Shown: positions 15,892-16,318 of the stretch, in pieces
Position numbering within the stretch: position 1 is the stretch's first letter
Layout of the letters: every line of letters begins with the position of its first letter
DNA from: Burkholderiales bacterium
GTDB taxonomy: Bacteria; Pseudomonadota; Gammaproteobacteria; Burkholderiales; Burkholderiaceae
DNA: 16,318 nucleotides
Direction of reading: 5' to 3'
Assembly: GCA_947372535.1 (NCBI GenBank)
Contig: CANBUA010000086.1
Location: forward strand, 1 to 16,318
Position numbers and translations under genes: made by a program
Notes under the pieces: generated by a model
What the model was told of the DNA's origin: nothing
Seen by the model: only the letters and a program-made list of their open reading frames with translations
Databases searched by the model: none

Positions 15892-16318
15892 ATGAGCATC
15901 CTCATCAATAAAGATACCAAGGTCATCACCCAGGGCATCACGGGCAAGACCGGGCAGTTCCACACCCGCATGTGCCGCGATTACGCGAACGGCCAGAACT
16001 GCTTCGTCGCCGGCGTGAACCCGAAGAAGGCCGGTGAGGACTTCGAAGGCATCCCCATCTTCGCCAACGTGACCGAGGCCGCTGCCGCCACCGGTGCCAC
16101 GGTCAGCGTGATCTATGTGCCGCCGGCCGGTGCCGCCGCCGCCATCTGGGAGGCCGTCGAGGCCGATCTCGATCTGGCGATCTGCATCACCGAGGGCATT
16201 CCGGTTCGCGACATGCTCGAAGTGCGCAACCGCATGAAGGCCAAGGAAGCCAAGGGTGGCAAGAAGACGCTGCTGCTCGGGCCGAACTGCCCGGGGCTGA
16301 TCACGCCCGACGAGATCA
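15892..16318 (+). CDS. sucD: Succinate-CoA ligase subunit alpha, N-terminal part
   Basis: Alpha subunit of succinyl-CoA synthetase; the gene runs off the right edge after 142 residues. The N-terminus is the CoA-binding Rossmann domain: MSILINKDTKVITQGITGKT, then GQFHTRM, AGVNPKKAG and VIYVPPAGAAAAIWEAVEA, then CITEGIPVRDM and GPNCPGLITP, all conserved in the family. The phosphorylated active-site His (about residue 246 in E. coli) lies outside the window. AGGAA about 12 bases before the ATG is a loosely spaced Shine-Dalgarno, and tight spacing to sucC supports co-transcription. Confidence 0.97.
   Translation, partial: MSILINKDTKVITQGITGKTGQFHTRMCRDYANGQNCFVAGVNPKKAGEDFEGIPIFANVTEAAAATGATVSVIYVPPAGAAAAIWEAVEADLDLAICITEGIPVRDMLEVRNRMKAKEAKGGKKTLLLGPNCPGLITPDEI

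Overview
The window looks like a chromosome segment from a GC-rich betaproteobacterium of the order Burkholderiales. The evidence is a MetH that starts directly at its pterin-binding module (the split form common in that order), the recA-recX and sucC-sucD pairs lying near each other, and high-GC codon use throughout. Species cannot be fixed from sequence alone.

Layout. Positions 1-1566 (minus strand) hold the start of the split metH and, upstream of it, a patatin-like phospholipase. A short divergent promoter region with a LexA-type box (about 1659-1678) separates these from recA (1739-2800) and recX (2797-3264) on the plus strand. A large Tat-exported protein related to the N,N-dimethylformamidase large subunit (3325-5199, minus) converges on recX. 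It is divergent from a plus-strand run of six exopolysaccharide (EPS) genes (5392-13554), followed 112 bases later by a GH12 beta-glucanase lipoprotein (13667-14560). The right end is sucC (14710-15870) and the start of sucD (15892 to the window edge).

How the genes work together. The EPS block encodes most of a Wzx/Wzy-type pathway: an outer-membrane/periplasmic export protein, a chain-length (Wzc/GumC-like) protein without a kinase domain, a VpsF/Wzy-like polymerase, a two-domain GT4-GT26 glycosyltransferase fusion, a second GT4 enzyme and a Wzx-like flippase. The first five genes overlap or abut by a few bases, and the flippase follows after 8 bases, so they are very probably one operon. 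No initiating phosphoglycosyl transferase and no tyrosine kinase is present, so these must come from elsewhere. A GT26 enzyme with GT4 enzymes and a secreted GH12 (typically beta-1,4-glucanase) recalls the xanthan logic, where GumM (GT26) makes cellobiosyl-PP-undecaprenol and GumH (GT4) adds mannose. My working hypothesis is an EPS with beta-1,4-glucosidic linkages and a dedicated lipoprotein hydrolase to trim or release it.

The most noteworthy items are the GT4-GT26 single-chain fusion, the GH12 lipoprotein closing the EPS block, the Tat-exported dimethylformamidase-like protein with a C-terminal DUF5648-like module, and the position of the whole island between recAX and sucCD.
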